NCBI GenBank assembly: GCA_021199275.1
Contig: JAJQIJ010000006.1
Coordinates: 1 to 42,856, forward strand
Source of the DNA: Clostridiales bacterium
GTDB taxonomy: Bacteria; Bacillota; Clostridia; Oscillospirales; Acutalibacteraceae
DNA length: 42,856 nt
Direction of reading: 5' to 3'
Each line of letters starts with the position of its first letter. Within the stretch, counting starts at the first letter, position 1. Of this stretch, positions 21,628 to 30,127 are shown piece by piece. The translations under genes were made by a program, and so were the position numbers. Under the pieces are notes generated by a model. It was given only the letters and a program-made list of their open reading frames with translations, was not told the origin of the DNA and did not search any database.

Positions 21628-21956
21628 TGCGCAAAAATATATTGCCTAATGAAACCGGCTAAATACATTTAAAACGCAGCCCGCCCTTTAGCTATATTTT
21701 AAGCGGCTGCGCTTTTTTTATGCAAAGAAAAGCCAAAATAATTTAGGCAAATTTTGTGGGTTGCATAGTAAAGAGCCGGGCATATCTTTTTATTAAGCTA
21801 CAGCATTCAATATGATAATTAAAATGCAGGAAAAATTGCTTCATTTTCCAATAATAACTTAGGCAAGGAATGTCCCCTGTCTCTACAGGCGGCTCTGCCC
21901 GATTTTGAAGGAGCTGTGAGTACAATATCCCGCCGGGTGGCGGCAGCGGCTGTCGC
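21628..21956. repeat. Right 329-bp direct repeat of the island
   Basis: Second copy of 17844-18172. It ends in the middle of the interspersed repeat (R10, 21854-21956), where sequence then changes to TTTTTTGTGTTTGG, so this copy has lost the terminal CACGTTGAATAACGGGC module still present on the left. Confidence 0.95.
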
Positions 21957-21992
21957 TTTTTTGTGTTTGGCAGCAAGGTTCGGCAAAGCCTT

Positions 21993-22032
21993 GGGCAAGG
22001 TGCTGAAATTATTGCTTTAGCCTGCTGTGTTC
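21993..22032 (+). repeat. Fragment of the interspersed repeat before the dGTPase gene end
   Basis: GGCAAGGTGCTGAAATTATT followed by GCTTTAGCCTGCTGTGTTC matches the first module of copy R3 (2199-2238). Confidence 0.55.
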
Positions 22033-22034
22033 AT

Positions 22035-23282
22035 TTAACTTTTAAAATATTCGTGGTATTTTATTTTTGACAGCGCCTTGTCGTCAATATGCATGGCTGC
22101 CGAAATATCTATAAAATAATCGTCTGTCATGCTGGCTATAAAATCTGTTACTATTTCGTTTTTGTCTGCCGTGATTTTACCGTTTGCCTTTTTATCTTCC
22201 CTGTATGCCCTGCCGTATATGGGGTTGTTTAAATAGTGGCGGAAAACGGGCGAATCAAAATTTCTTTCTTCAACATCAAGGCAAAGCCTTTCATAAAGCC
22301 CGTGCATAAGCGGCCTGACCGATTCATAATAAGGTTCGTTGAGCTCTTTATTTTTATATATTATTTCATAATTTTCATTAATAAGGTCTTTCAAGTCGTC
22401 AAAAACCGCGGTGTCCATATTCAAAGACGGGCTGTTAATGCTGTTTTTAATTATATTTGCAACAAGGTTTGAAATAATGTCGCTGTTGGCGGTGCCTATA
22501 AGGCGCTTTTCCTTAAACTTTTTGTCTGTTATCAGCTTTGCGCGGTATAAGTCCTGCCTGTCTTTGCCTGCATATGCAATCATGTCGCTTATTCTTACAA
22601 CACAGCCCTCAAGCGTGTTTGGGCGCAGCTTTTTATGGTAATTATTGTCTGTGTAACAGTTTTCAAGCAGGGCGTCAAATTCCTGAAAATCTGAAAGCGG
22701 CGCGGGGCTGTATTCACAGCACACCTTTTCGCCGTTGTGCGATATTATGCCGCTGAGAGTCTGCAAAGTCAGGCGGTTGTCAAGTATATACCTGAAAATT
22801 CTTGCGCTGTGAACATTGTGGTTGAAATAACGTTTTTTTACGCCGGCTGCCTCTGTGCCTGCACAGTAGCATTCGCTTAAAAACTCTTCGCCCTTATGCC
22901 CAAACGGCGGGTGCCCCATGTCATGGCCAAGCGATATGGCTTCTATTAACTGTAAATTCAGCTTGAGCGCCCTGCCTATTGTTCTGGCAATTTTTGAAAC
23001 AAACTGCACATGCAGCGCCCGGCGCGTAAGGTCGTCATTTTTATAAAATGAAAACACCTGTGTTTTGTCTGCATATCTGTTGTAAAGCGGGCAGTGAATA
23101 ATATAGTCTGCGTCATATGAATATGACGGGCGTATAATGTCATATCTCGGCGTTTTGTTTCTTACTGCGTCTTCATTTTTAGCTGCATAGACAGACAGCA
23201 TTTCATCATGCATGCGGTTTACGCTTTCAAGATATTCCCGCTCTGCCGGCGTAAATTCAAAATAATTTGCGTGTTTGCTCAA
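22035..23282 (-). CDS. dgt: dGTPase-like HD-domain deoxynucleotide triphosphohydrolase
   Basis: It hydrolyses dNTPs to nucleosides and triphosphate and so adjusts the dNTP pool. The HD metal site is complete: R-A-L-H-V-Q-F-V (H91), G-H-D-M-G-H-P-P-F-G-H (H120-D121, H124, H129) and R-I-S-D-M-I-A-Y further on. Counting is from the TTG at 23282, which has AAGGAAG nine bases upstream. The frame is open to 23306 but without a ribosome binding site there. At about 415 aa it has the normal length of the Dgt family type found in Firmicutes. It is a lone gene, probably not part of the hyp operon, which ends at a terminator near 23350. Confidence 0.88.
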   Translation of the reverse strand: MSKHANYFEFTPAEREYLESVNRMHDEMLSVYAAKNEDAVRNKTPRYDIIRPSYSYDADYIIHCPLYNRYADKTQVFSFYKNDDLTRRALHVQFVSKIARTIGRALKLNLQLIEAISLGHDMGHPPFGHKGEEFLSECYCAGTEAAGVKKRYFNHNVHSARIFRYILDNRLTLQTLSGIISHNGEKVCCEYSPAPLSDFQEFDALLENCYTDNNYHKKLRPNTLEGCVVRISDMIAYAGKDRQDLYRAKLITDKKFKEKRLIGTANSDIISNLVANIIKNSINSPSLNMDTAVFDDLKDLINENYEIIYKNKELNEPYYESVRPLMHGLYERLCLDVEERNFDSPVFRHYLNNPIYGRAYREDKKANGKITADKNEIVTDFIASMTDDYFIDISAAMHIDDKALSKIKYHEYFKS

Positions 23283-23348
23283 TTGTGCCACTTCCTTTGA
23301 AACCAAGTCACAGATATTATAACATATTGTTCAGCGCATTACCAGCAA

Positions 23349-23390
23349 TAAAAAAGCAGCACGGTGTGCAAAAGAAAGCACACCGGCTGC
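23349..23390 (-). terminator. Terminator of the ech-hyp operon
   Basis: On the minus strand, GCAGCCGGTGTGC pairs with GCACACCGTGCTGC (one bulge) and a T6 run follows. It lies about 75 bases after the hypE stop. Confidence 0.85.
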
Positions 23391-23465
23391 CAAATAAGCC
23401 CCTGCTGCCAATATGGCGGCACATATGCAGGGCTGAACGGTTTATTTTAAATGTAAAAATAATTT

Positions 23466-24446
23466 TCAGCAAATTCTTGGCAGCCCGCCGCCAGACATTG
23501 CACGCAGCTGCCGCACCCCGCCGATTGGCGTTATAAGATTTACCCCGCTGCCCTCTTGCACACGGCCTATAATTTCCGCCTTTTCGCCGTAACGCGAAGC
23601 CCTTATTATTTGCAGCGCTTTTTCTTCGTCTGCCTGCGGCACCGCCGCCACCAGCTTGCCCTCGTTGCCCATGTGCATAATGTCAAGCCCCAAAATGTTT
23701 GCAAATGCCGACACTTCGGGGTCAACCGGTATTTTTTCTTCAAAAATTTCTATTTTTGTGCCGGAAGCTCCCGCCAGCTCTGCCAAGACAGTGGCCAAAC
23801 CGCCGCGCGTTACATCGCGCATGGCGTGCACTTGAATGCCGCTGCCGCTCAGGTTTGAAACAATATCTACCAACGGCGCGCAGTCGCTTCTAATATTATT
23901 TTTAACGTCCATTCTTTTAGACATTACAGCCGCATGGTGGCTGCCCATAACACCGGACACAATTATGCTGTCCCCGGGGGTGATATTTCTTGACTGAATG
24001 TCAACGCCATTTTCAACAAAGCCAATTCCGGCGGTGTTTATATATATGCCGCCGCTGCCCTCAATAACCTTTGTGTCGCCGCAGACAACCTGCACCCCTG
24101 CCTCTTTGGCCGCTTTTGCCATTGATTTTGCTATGGCGTCAAGAGTTGCCGAATCTGCCCCTTCTTCAATAATAAAAGCAGATGTAATATATTTCGGCCG
24201 GGCGCCGCGCATAAGCAAGTCGTTTACAGTGCCGCAGACTGCCAGGGTGCCTATGTCAAAATTTTCAAAAATCAGCGGCGTCAACACAAAGCTGTCTGTG
24301 GTAAAAGCTATTTTTTCACTGCCGGGCAGCACTGCCGCGTCTTCCATAAGGTTAATGACGTCATTATTAAAATGCCTGGCAAAAATATTGCTTATTATAT
24401 CTGCGGTTTCCCTGCCGCCGCTGCCATGGGTAAGTGTAATTTTCAT
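23466..24446 (-). CDS. hypE: HypE, carbamoyl dehydratase of hydrogenase maturation
   Basis: HypE accepts a carbamoyl group on its C-terminal Cys from HypF and dehydrates it with ATP to a thiocyanate, the source of the two CN ligands of the [NiFe] site. The protein is 326 aa with the AIR-synthase fold: H-G-S-G-G at the start, M-E-D-A-A-V, F-T-T-D-S-F-V, V-C-G-D-T-K-V and D-V-T-R-G-G-L. It ends exactly in P-R-I-C, the required acceptor cysteine. It starts three bases after hypD and is the last gene of the operon. Confidence 0.97.
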   Translation of the reverse strand: MKITLTHGSGGRETADIISNIFARHFNNDVINLMEDAAVLPGSEKIAFTTDSFVLTPLIFENFDIGTLAVCGTVNDLLMRGARPKYITSAFIIEEGADSATLDAIAKSMAKAAKEAGVQVVCGDTKVIEGSGGIYINTAGIGFVENGVDIQSRNITPGDSIIVSGVMGSHHAAVMSKRMDVKNNIRSDCAPLVDIVSNLSGSGIQVHAMRDVTRGGLATVLAELAGASGTKIEIFEEKIPVDPEVSAFANILGLDIMHMGNEGKLVAAVPQADEEKALQIIRASRYGEKAEIIGRVQEGSGVNLITPIGGVRQLRAMSGGGLPRIC

Positions 24447-24449
24447 TTT

Positions 24450-25490
24450 TTAGCCCCTATTGTTTATATAATAATTAAAGCATGCGCCCTCACCGGAAAC
24501 CATGCATGCGCCCATTGGCGTTTCCGGGGTGCAAATAGTTTTGAAAAGCGGGCATTCACTGCTCCTTATTTTTCCGGAAAGCACATCTGCGCATTTGCAG
24601 CCGTTGTTTTCAGCGTCATTTATAAGATTTCTGCTGCCGGCGTCTAAAAACGAATATTCCGCCCTGAAATAAAGCCCGCTGTCTTGCATTATGCCAAGCC
24701 CGCGCCATGCCGCAGGCGAATATTCAAAATATTTGTTTATAAGCTTAGCCGCTTTTGCGTTAGGCTCTGCCTTTACCGCGCTTTTATATAAATTTTTCAC
24801 GTCCCCCCTGCCCCTGAGCCTGACAAGCAGGTAAATGGACGCCAGAATTTCATCACCCTCAAACCCGCTTATTACAAACGGCTTGGAAAATTCACGGGCA
24901 AGCCCGGCAAACGCATTTGCGCCTGTTATTGTGCTGACATGGCCGGGGGCTATAAACCCGTCAATTTTCGGGCTGTTTTCGCATATGTAGCGAATTGCCG
25001 GCGGCATAACCTTGAGCGACGTCAGAAATTTAATATTACCAATGCCCTTTTCAATTATTTCCTGCGCCAGCACGGCGTAAATAGGCGCGGTGGTTTCAAA
25101 GCCAACGGCGGCGAAAACAAATGTTTCGTCTTTTTTTTCCTGCGCCAGCTTTATAATTTCAAACGGCGAATAAACAGATATTACCGAAGCGCCCAGGGCT
25201 TTGGCTTCACCGGGGGAATATTTGCCGCCGCGCACTCTCAGCATGTCTGCAAATGTTACAACAGTTGTGTTTTTCTGCCACGCAAGGCTGCACAGCGCGT
25301 CAATATATTCAGACACCGTAACGCACACCGGGCAGCCCGGGCCGCTTATAAGGTGTATTTTTTCGCTGATTATGCTTTCAATTCCGTTTTTCGCTATTGA
25401 CGCCGTGTGCGTGCCGCAGACTTCCATAAGGTTAATTTCTTCGCCGTCATAGCTTTTAAGATATTCGGCAATGGCTTTAATGTCAGTCAT
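24450..25490 (-). CDS. hypD: HypD, Fe-(CN)2-CO assembly scaffold
   Basis: HypD holds the iron with HypC while CN and CO ligands are added. The 346-aa protein has the conserved C-G-T-H at residues 25-28 (metal-binding Cys25), G-P-G-C-P-V-C at 50-56, G-F-E-T-T-A-P and P-G-H-V-S-x-I. The C-terminal cysteines (N-G-C-K-C, S-E-C-P-L-F, I-C-T-P, G-A-C-M-V-S-x-E-G-A-C) bind the [4Fe-4S] cluster. It overlaps hypC by eight bases. Confidence 0.97.
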   Translation of the reverse strand: MTDIKAIAEYLKSYDGEEINLMEVCGTHTASIAKNGIESIISEKIHLISGPGCPVCVTVSEYIDALCSLAWQKNTTVVTFADMLRVRGGKYSPGEAKALGASVISVYSPFEIIKLAQEKKDETFVFAAVGFETTAPIYAVLAQEIIEKGIGNIKFLTSLKVMPPAIRYICENSPKIDGFIAPGHVSTITGANAFAGLAREFSKPFVISGFEGDEILASIYLLVRLRGRGDVKNLYKSAVKAEPNAKAAKLINKYFEYSPAAWRGLGIMQDSGLYFRAEYSFLDAGSRNLINDAENNGCKCADVLSGKIRSSECPLFKTICTPETPMGACMVSGEGACFNYYINNRG

Positions 25491-25710
25491 TTGGGAACAC
25501 CTCGCCGTTTAATTCGGCAAAAAGCTGCTGCATAACGCCGCCCTCTTCGGCAGACAAAACCTGAATTACAAGCCCGGCGTGCACAAGCGCCCAGTCGCCC
25601 TCTTTAACGTCAACTATGCCGCAGTTGGCCTTAACGGTGTTGCCGTTATAGTCTATTTCAGCCACACTGCCGTCAACCCTTATAACCTTTCCGGGAAATG
25701 CAACGCACAT
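25483..25710 (-). CDS. hypC: HypC, hydrogenase maturation chaperone
   Basis: This 75-aa OB-fold chaperone begins M-C-V-A-F-P-G-K-V; the Cys after the initiator Met is the essential iron-binding residue. D-W-A-L-V-H-A-G is the second family landmark. It works in a complex with HypD and then escorts the large subunit, here EchE. About 200 bases holding a repeat copy separate it from hypF, unlike the tight spacing elsewhere in the operon. Confidence 0.95.
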   Translation of the reverse strand: MCVAFPGKVIRVDGSVAEIDYNGNTVKANCGIVDVKEGDWALVHAGLVIQVLSAEEGGVMQQLFAELNGEVFPND

Positions 25711-25786
25711 ATCAATTTACACAACCTTTCAAGCTTTAATGTAAAAATATGCAAAATATATTCCGCCATTTAAGCTTTTTGTTTAT

Positions 25787-25916
25787 TAATTAGGGGAATA
25801 CCCCCCCACGCCTCTACAGGCGGCTCTTTGAAATTTCTAATCAGCGGTGAGTACAAGCCACGCCGGCGGCATTGCTGTTTCTTGCCACGTTAAATAACCG
25901 GCAAGCCGTCATTGAA
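25787..25916 (+). repeat. Interspersed hairpin repeat, copy R11, between hypF and hypC
   Basis: TTAGGGGAATACCCCCCCAC, GCCTCTACAGGCGGCTC, AATCAGCGGTGAGTACAA, CCACGTTAAATAACCGGCAA and GCCGTCATTGAA. The last module contains the hypF stop codon (25909-25911). The GGCAAGCCGTCATTGAA end differs from R2 by compensated hairpin changes. Confidence 0.8.
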
Positions 25917-27993
25917 TATTGCGAAGCGCAATATATGCCTGCCCGAGCGCCAGCCCGCCGTCAAGCGGGGGCACCTTTTCATTAATGTAAACCGAAAAGC
26001 CGCGTTTTTCAAGCTCATTTATGGCGTTTTCGGTTATTATTCTGTTGACAAACACGCCGCCTGACAGCGTGATTTGCTTTATGCCATATTTAACGGCTGT
26101 ATTTACAATAAGACGCACAAGCATCATGTGAAAACCCAGAGCTATTGAATCAGCGCCTGCCCCGGCAGCTGCTGCGCTTTTGATTTCATTCAATATTTGC
26201 ACCGGGTCAAACACAGGGGTAAGTTCAAATTCCGCTGTTGCGCGTGCCGCCGCATGTTCAAGCATTGTTGCACATTCGCTTTCATAGCTGTTATAATAAC
26301 AAATTCCAAGCAACGCCGCAACGGCGTCAAACAGCCTGCCGGCGCCCGTATAGCTGAAAGTGTTTTCACCCATATCAAGCGCTTTGTTAAGCAGCTCATT
26401 ATCTTTCATATAACATGAAAGCGCAAGGCGCGCGTTTTTAGCAATTTCATCTGTGGCGGGCATTTTAACCGCAGCCATGTGTTCACGCCTTTCAAAGCTT
26501 TTGCCGTTGAAATAAAACACCTCTGCGCCCCAAACGGCGCCGTCGTCGCCATAGCCGGTGCCGTCAAACACAAAAGACAGCACGTCGCCTTTAAGCGAAT
26601 ATTCGGCAATTACCGACGCGGCGTGCGCCCTGTGGTGCTGGACTTTAACGCCGCCGCCGAAAAGCTGCGCCGAATAATAAGCCGGGTGGCAGTCAGACGT
26701 TACAGAGTCTGTTTTAAAACCGTGAATGGCGGCAAAGCGGCTGATTTCTTTTTTGTAAGCTTCAAAAGACGGCAAATCTTCCAAGTCGCCGAAGCTGCCG
26801 CCCATATAAGCCATTGAATTTTTCACAAAGCAAAATGACGCCTTTAAATCGCCGCCGAGAGCCAAAATTTCACTGCTCGGCGGGACATCAACCGGAAAGC
26901 TGAGCGGCACATAGCCCCTTGCGCGGCGTATAAACTGCAACTTGTCTTTGCAAATTACCTGAACTACCGAATCGTCAAGCGGGGTTAAAATTTTTCTGTC
27001 ATGCGCCAAAACCGGCACGCCGAATTTTTCAGCTTCGGCATTGTCTGTAACCATGACTTCGCCGCTGATGTTGGCGCTTGTCATAACCAGCGGCGACACC
27101 TGCCTTGTAAGCATAAGCTGCACCGGGTTGCACGGCAGGAAAGCGCCTATGTAATTTGAAAATGAAACCACGCTTTTATCAAGACTTTTTTTCTTTTTAA
27201 GCAGCACAATAGGCCTTGCGCCGGACGTTAGCAGCCTTTCTTCTGTTTCATTCACATGGCAATATTTCCTTATTTCATCAATGCACGAAAACATAACGGC
27301 AAACGGTTTTTTTGCCCTGCCTTTAATTTGCCTGATTTTATTTACGGCACCGGGAATATCTGCGCGGCAGGCAAGGTGAAAGCCGCCTATGTCCTTAACG
27401 GCAAGCACACCGCCCGAAGCCAGAATCTGAACGCCCTGTTGAATGCTCATGCTGAGCTTAGGCCCGCAGCTATTGCAGGCAATAGTCTGCGCAAAGCAGC
27501 GTGAATTGCCGGTTTCATTATATTCGCCTGAGCATTCGCCGCACATTTCAAAGTCGTTCATAGCCGTGTTTTCACGGTCATAAGGCAGGCACTTCATTAT
27601 AGTGTATCGCGGGCCGCATGCCGTGCAGCTTATAAACGGGTGCATATAGCGGCGGTTTTCGCTGTCAAAAAGCTCTTTTTCACAGCCGGCGCAGGTGGCT
27701 ATGTCCGGTGTTATGCTGACAAACCCGCACCCGCCGGCTGACGGCACTATTTCAAAAGAGTCAAAGTGAATGTCGTTTATTATTTCTTTATCATAATCAT
27801 AAACGTCAAAAAGCTCAACAAGGCGCCGAACAAAGCTGTCGAGCGCCTTTTTTTCACCTGTGGCGGTAATGCTTACGCTGCCGCCTGAATTTTTAATTTC
27901 GCCTGTAATTCCGAATTCCTGTGCAAGCCTTTTGGCGCCCGGGCGAAAGCCGAGCCCCTGCACAAGCCCGTAAAAAGTAAACCTTTCAGTCAA
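25909..27993 (-). CDS. hypF: HypF, carbamoyltransferase of hydrogenase maturation
   Basis: HypF turns carbamoyl phosphate and ATP into carbamoyl-adenylate and hands the carbamoyl group to HypE. Domains in order: acylphosphatase-like (1-90, F-R-P at 16-18, N35); two zinc fingers (C101/C104 with C123/C126, and C151/C154 with C173/C176); YrdC-like (about 185-365, K-G-R-A-K-K-P-F); Kae1-like (about 370-694) with H-H-R-A-H, F-D-G-T-G-Y-G-D-D and L-S-G-G-V-F-V-N. At 694 aa it is slightly short for the family but has every domain. The start is TTG at 27993. It follows echF by about 40 bases. The final Gln codon and TGA stop come from a repeat end. Confidence 0.96.
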   Translation of the reverse strand: MTERFTFYGLVQGLGFRPGAKRLAQEFGITGEIKNSGGSVSITATGEKKALDSFVRRLVELFDVYDYDKEIINDIHFDSFEIVPSAGGCGFVSITPDIATCAGCEKELFDSENRRYMHPFISCTACGPRYTIMKCLPYDRENTAMNDFEMCGECSGEYNETGNSRCFAQTIACNSCGPKLSMSIQQGVQILASGGVLAVKDIGGFHLACRADIPGAVNKIRQIKGRAKKPFAVMFSCIDEIRKYCHVNETEERLLTSGARPIVLLKKKKSLDKSVVSFSNYIGAFLPCNPVQLMLTRQVSPLVMTSANISGEVMVTDNAEAEKFGVPVLAHDRKILTPLDDSVVQVICKDKLQFIRRARGYVPLSFPVDVPPSSEILALGGDLKASFCFVKNSMAYMGGSFGDLEDLPSFEAYKKEISRFAAIHGFKTDSVTSDCHPAYYSAQLFGGGVKVQHHRAHAASVIAEYSLKGDVLSFVFDGTGYGDDGAVWGAEVFYFNGKSFERREHMAAVKMPATDEIAKNARLALSCYMKDNELLNKALDMGENTFSYTGAGRLFDAVAALLGICYYNSYESECATMLEHAAARATAEFELTPVFDPVQILNEIKSAAAAGAGADSIALGFHMMLVRLIVNTAVKYGIKQITLSGGVFVNRIITENAINELEKRGFSVYINEKVPPLDGGLALGQAYIALRNIQ

Positions 27994-28033
27994 ACCAAAT
28001 CACATGCCTTTTCAACTTTGCAAAAAGTCCTTA

Positions 28034-28666
28034 TCATTTTTTGTATGTATCGGGAACATCTGCGCTGTCTGAAAACGAAAGAGCGTGGAATTTAAGGCAT
28101 GCGTCAATGCAAACACCGCATTGAATACACTTTTCACGGTCAATAGACCAGGTTTTGCTTTCTCTGTCAACCGTGATTGCGCCCTGCGGGCATTTTCTTG
28201 CGCACAGTGTGCACAAAATGCATTTTTCAAAATCATTTGCTATTTTTGAGTCAGCCGAAGGCGCTGCGGCGCTGTTTGCAGCAGCTTTTGCAGAGGGGCT
28301 GCCCTGTTCAGCGGTTTTTGCAGGCGGCACGGGCTTTTTAAATATGTCGCGCACCTTTTCTGCGGCGGGCGGCGTGTAGCCCGGCACAATCGAAAGGCAT
28401 GACTTTGGGCAGGAATTTACGCAGTTTGCGCACTGCACACATGCCATTCTGTCAATAGACCACTGCTGCGCGCCCCTGTCAACCGTTATTGCGCCTGACG
28501 GGCACTTTCTTTGGCACATAGAACACATAATGCATTTGTCAATATCAATTTCGATATGCCCGCGGCTTCTTTCGGGGTATTCGCGCTCTTTAAACGGATA
28601 TCCCTCTGTGGCAGGCTTTGAAAAAAGATTTTTCATGGCAGTTTTTGCAAATTTCATGAAAGCCAT
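28034..28666 (-). CDS. echF: EchF-like ferredoxin subunit with two duplicated 2[4Fe-4S] domains
   Basis: This is the electron-transfer subunit of the Ech hydrogenase, passing electrons from soluble ferredoxin towards EchC. The usual EchF has one pair of clusters. Here the first domain (C45, C48, C51, C55 and C76, C79, C82, C86) is followed by an Ala/Pro/Ser-rich linker (about 95-143) and a second, clearly duplicated domain (C149, C152, C155, C159 and C180, C183, C186, C190). Both share K-C-x-x-C-x-x-C-x-R-K-C-P-x-G-A-I-T-V-D-R and then W-S-I-D-R. At 210 aa it is much longer than a single-domain EchF. The extra domain may dock another electron carrier. Confidence 0.88.
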   Translation of the reverse strand: MAFMKFAKTAMKNLFSKPATEGYPFKEREYPERSRGHIEIDIDKCIMCSMCQRKCPSGAITVDRGAQQWSIDRMACVQCANCVNSCPKSCLSIVPGYTPPAAEKVRDIFKKPVPPAKTAEQGSPSAKAAANSAAAPSADSKIANDFEKCILCTLCARKCPQGAITVDRESKTWSIDREKCIQCGVCIDACLKFHALSFSDSADVPDTYKK

Positions 28667-28686
28667 TTAAACCACCCCTTTATCTG

Positions 28687-29769
28687 TTATCTTTCAGTGC
28701 AGCTTATGCACGGGTCAATAGTAAGCACCTGAAGCCCAACGTCTGCAAAGTCAGACCCCGGCAGCAGGTTTATAAGCGCCTCTATATTTGTAAACGTGGG
28801 CGTGCGTATTCTTGCGCGGCTCAAATATTGGGTGCCGTTGCCCTTTACATAAAATATAGCTTCGCCACGCGGCTGTTCACAGCGGAAAAACGCTTCGCCC
28901 ACAGGCGGGTTGCCCTTAACCGGCACAGAAATTTCTGTGTTTGGAATCGCAGCGGCGGCTTTTCTGATTATGTCAAAGCTCTGGAAAATTTCACCTATTC
29001 TGACTTCGCACCTTGCATAGCCGTCGCAGCCGGTAGACGTTATTATGTCAAAATCAATTTCATCATATGCGGCATAGCCAAGCTTGCGTGTGTCAATTTC
29101 AATGCCCGAAGCCCTTGCCATGGGGCCCACCGCGCCGTATTTCACAGCGTCTTCGGCGCTTAAAATGCCGACTCCGCGCAGGCGAGCCTCAACAGTTTTG
29201 TCTTTCAAGAACACCGCTGAAATTTTTTTGAGCTCTTTTTCCATTTCGCCGAGCTTTGAAAGAATTGTTTTCATTAAATCTGCGTCTATGTCTTTTAACA
29301 CGCCGCCGATTTTGTTTACGCTGAAAATTACCCTGCCGCCGGTTGTGGCTTCAAGCATGTCAAGCACCTGTTCGCGCAATCGCCAGCACTGCATGAAAAG
29401 TGCGTCAAAGCCAAATGCGTCTGCCAAGAGCCCCAGCCACAAAAGGTGCGAATGTATGCGGCTCATTTCAAACCAAATTGTTCTTAAATAATTTGCCCTG
29501 GGCGGAACTTCAACGCCCATAAGCCTTTCAACGGCGCTGGCATAGCCAAAGCCGTGGCCGAAAGAGCATATGCCGCAAATTCTTTCAAACACATATAAAT
29601 AGTCGTTATAATTTCTTTTTGTTACAAGCTCTTCAAGACCCCTGTGGACAAAGCCGATTGACGGCACGGCTTCAACAATTTTTTCATCTTCAAGCACAAG
29701 GTCTATATGCACGGGCTCGGGCAAAACCGGGTGCTGCGGCCCAAAGGGCACTACTGTTCTGTTAGCCAT
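28687..29769 (-). CDS. echE: EchE, [NiFe] hydrogenase large subunit (group 4, NuoD-like)
   Basis: It carries the Ni-Fe active site. Both metal-binding motifs are intact: E-R-I-C65-G-I-C68 near the N terminus and D-P-C354-I-S-C357-T-E-R at the very end. P-F-G-P-Q-H-P at 8-14 is typical of the NuoD/EchE family. The protein ends at Arg360, directly after the motif, so there is no C-terminal extension for a maturation protease to remove; this is known for some group 4 enzymes. It is 360 aa, in frame with and 10 bases before echD. Maturation should rely on HypFCDE encoded downstream. Confidence 0.96.
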   Translation of the reverse strand: MANRTVVPFGPQHPVLPEPVHIDLVLEDEKIVEAVPSIGFVHRGLEELVTKRNYNDYLYVFERICGICSFGHGFGYASAVERLMGVEVPPRANYLRTIWFEMSRIHSHLLWLGLLADAFGFDALFMQCWRLREQVLDMLEATTGGRVIFSVNKIGGVLKDIDADLMKTILSKLGEMEKELKKISAVFLKDKTVEARLRGVGILSAEDAVKYGAVGPMARASGIEIDTRKLGYAAYDEIDFDIITSTGCDGYARCEVRIGEIFQSFDIIRKAAAAIPNTEISVPVKGNPPVGEAFFRCEQPRGEAIFYVKGNGTQYLSRARIRTPTFTNIEALINLLPGSDFADVGLQVLTIDPCISCTER

Positions 29770-29779
29770 ATCTTTCTCC

Positions 29780-30127
29780 TTACTCAGCCTTGAACGGCGT
29801 TTTTTTCGCTATTCTGTAAAAGCGGTTGTTATAGTCAATGCTGATAAATTTAATATCTATGCCGAACAGCTCTTTAATCTCATTTTCAAAAAGCATTGCG
29901 TTCGGAAAAATTGCGCTGATTGAATGCACCGTGTCGCTTTCGCTTAATGTGACTTTATAATTTTCAAATTCATAGCCCTTTGCCACCGAATAAAAAAGTT
30001 CCCAGCCGGAATCTATTGTGTTTGCGTGCATTTGCACAAGGCGCCAGCCGTCTTTTTCCTTTTTGTACATAATGCTTTCTATGTCTTCAAGCGCAGTGTC
30101 CTGTAACAAATAGTTTTCAGCTTTCAT
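29780..30127 (-). CDS. echD: EchD, NuoC-like subunit of Ech hydrogenase
   Basis: It is a small hydrophilic subunit equivalent to the N-terminal part of NuoC. It shows the family block F-P-N-A-M-L-F-E-N-E-I-K-E-L-F-G-I and the short Y-N-N-R-F-Y. NuoC/EchD has no cofactor and helps join the soluble and membrane arms. The frame is open from a GTG at 30136, but that codon lies inside the ribosome binding site AAGGGTG of the ATG at 30127, so I use the ATG (115 aa). It overlaps the end of echC by 11 bases, as expected of coupled subunits. Confidence 0.9.
   Translation of the reverse strand: MKAENYLLQDTALEDIESIMYKKEKDGWRLVQMHANTIDSGWELFYSVAKGYEFENYKVTLSESDTVHSISAIFPNAMLFENEIKELFGIDIKFISIDYNNRFYRIAKKTPFKAE

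Noticed and set aside
461..25916. Repeated GC-rich modules as a CRISPR array
   Set aside because: Copies are dispersed, occur in both orientations, differ in length and have no regular spacers; no cas gene is present.
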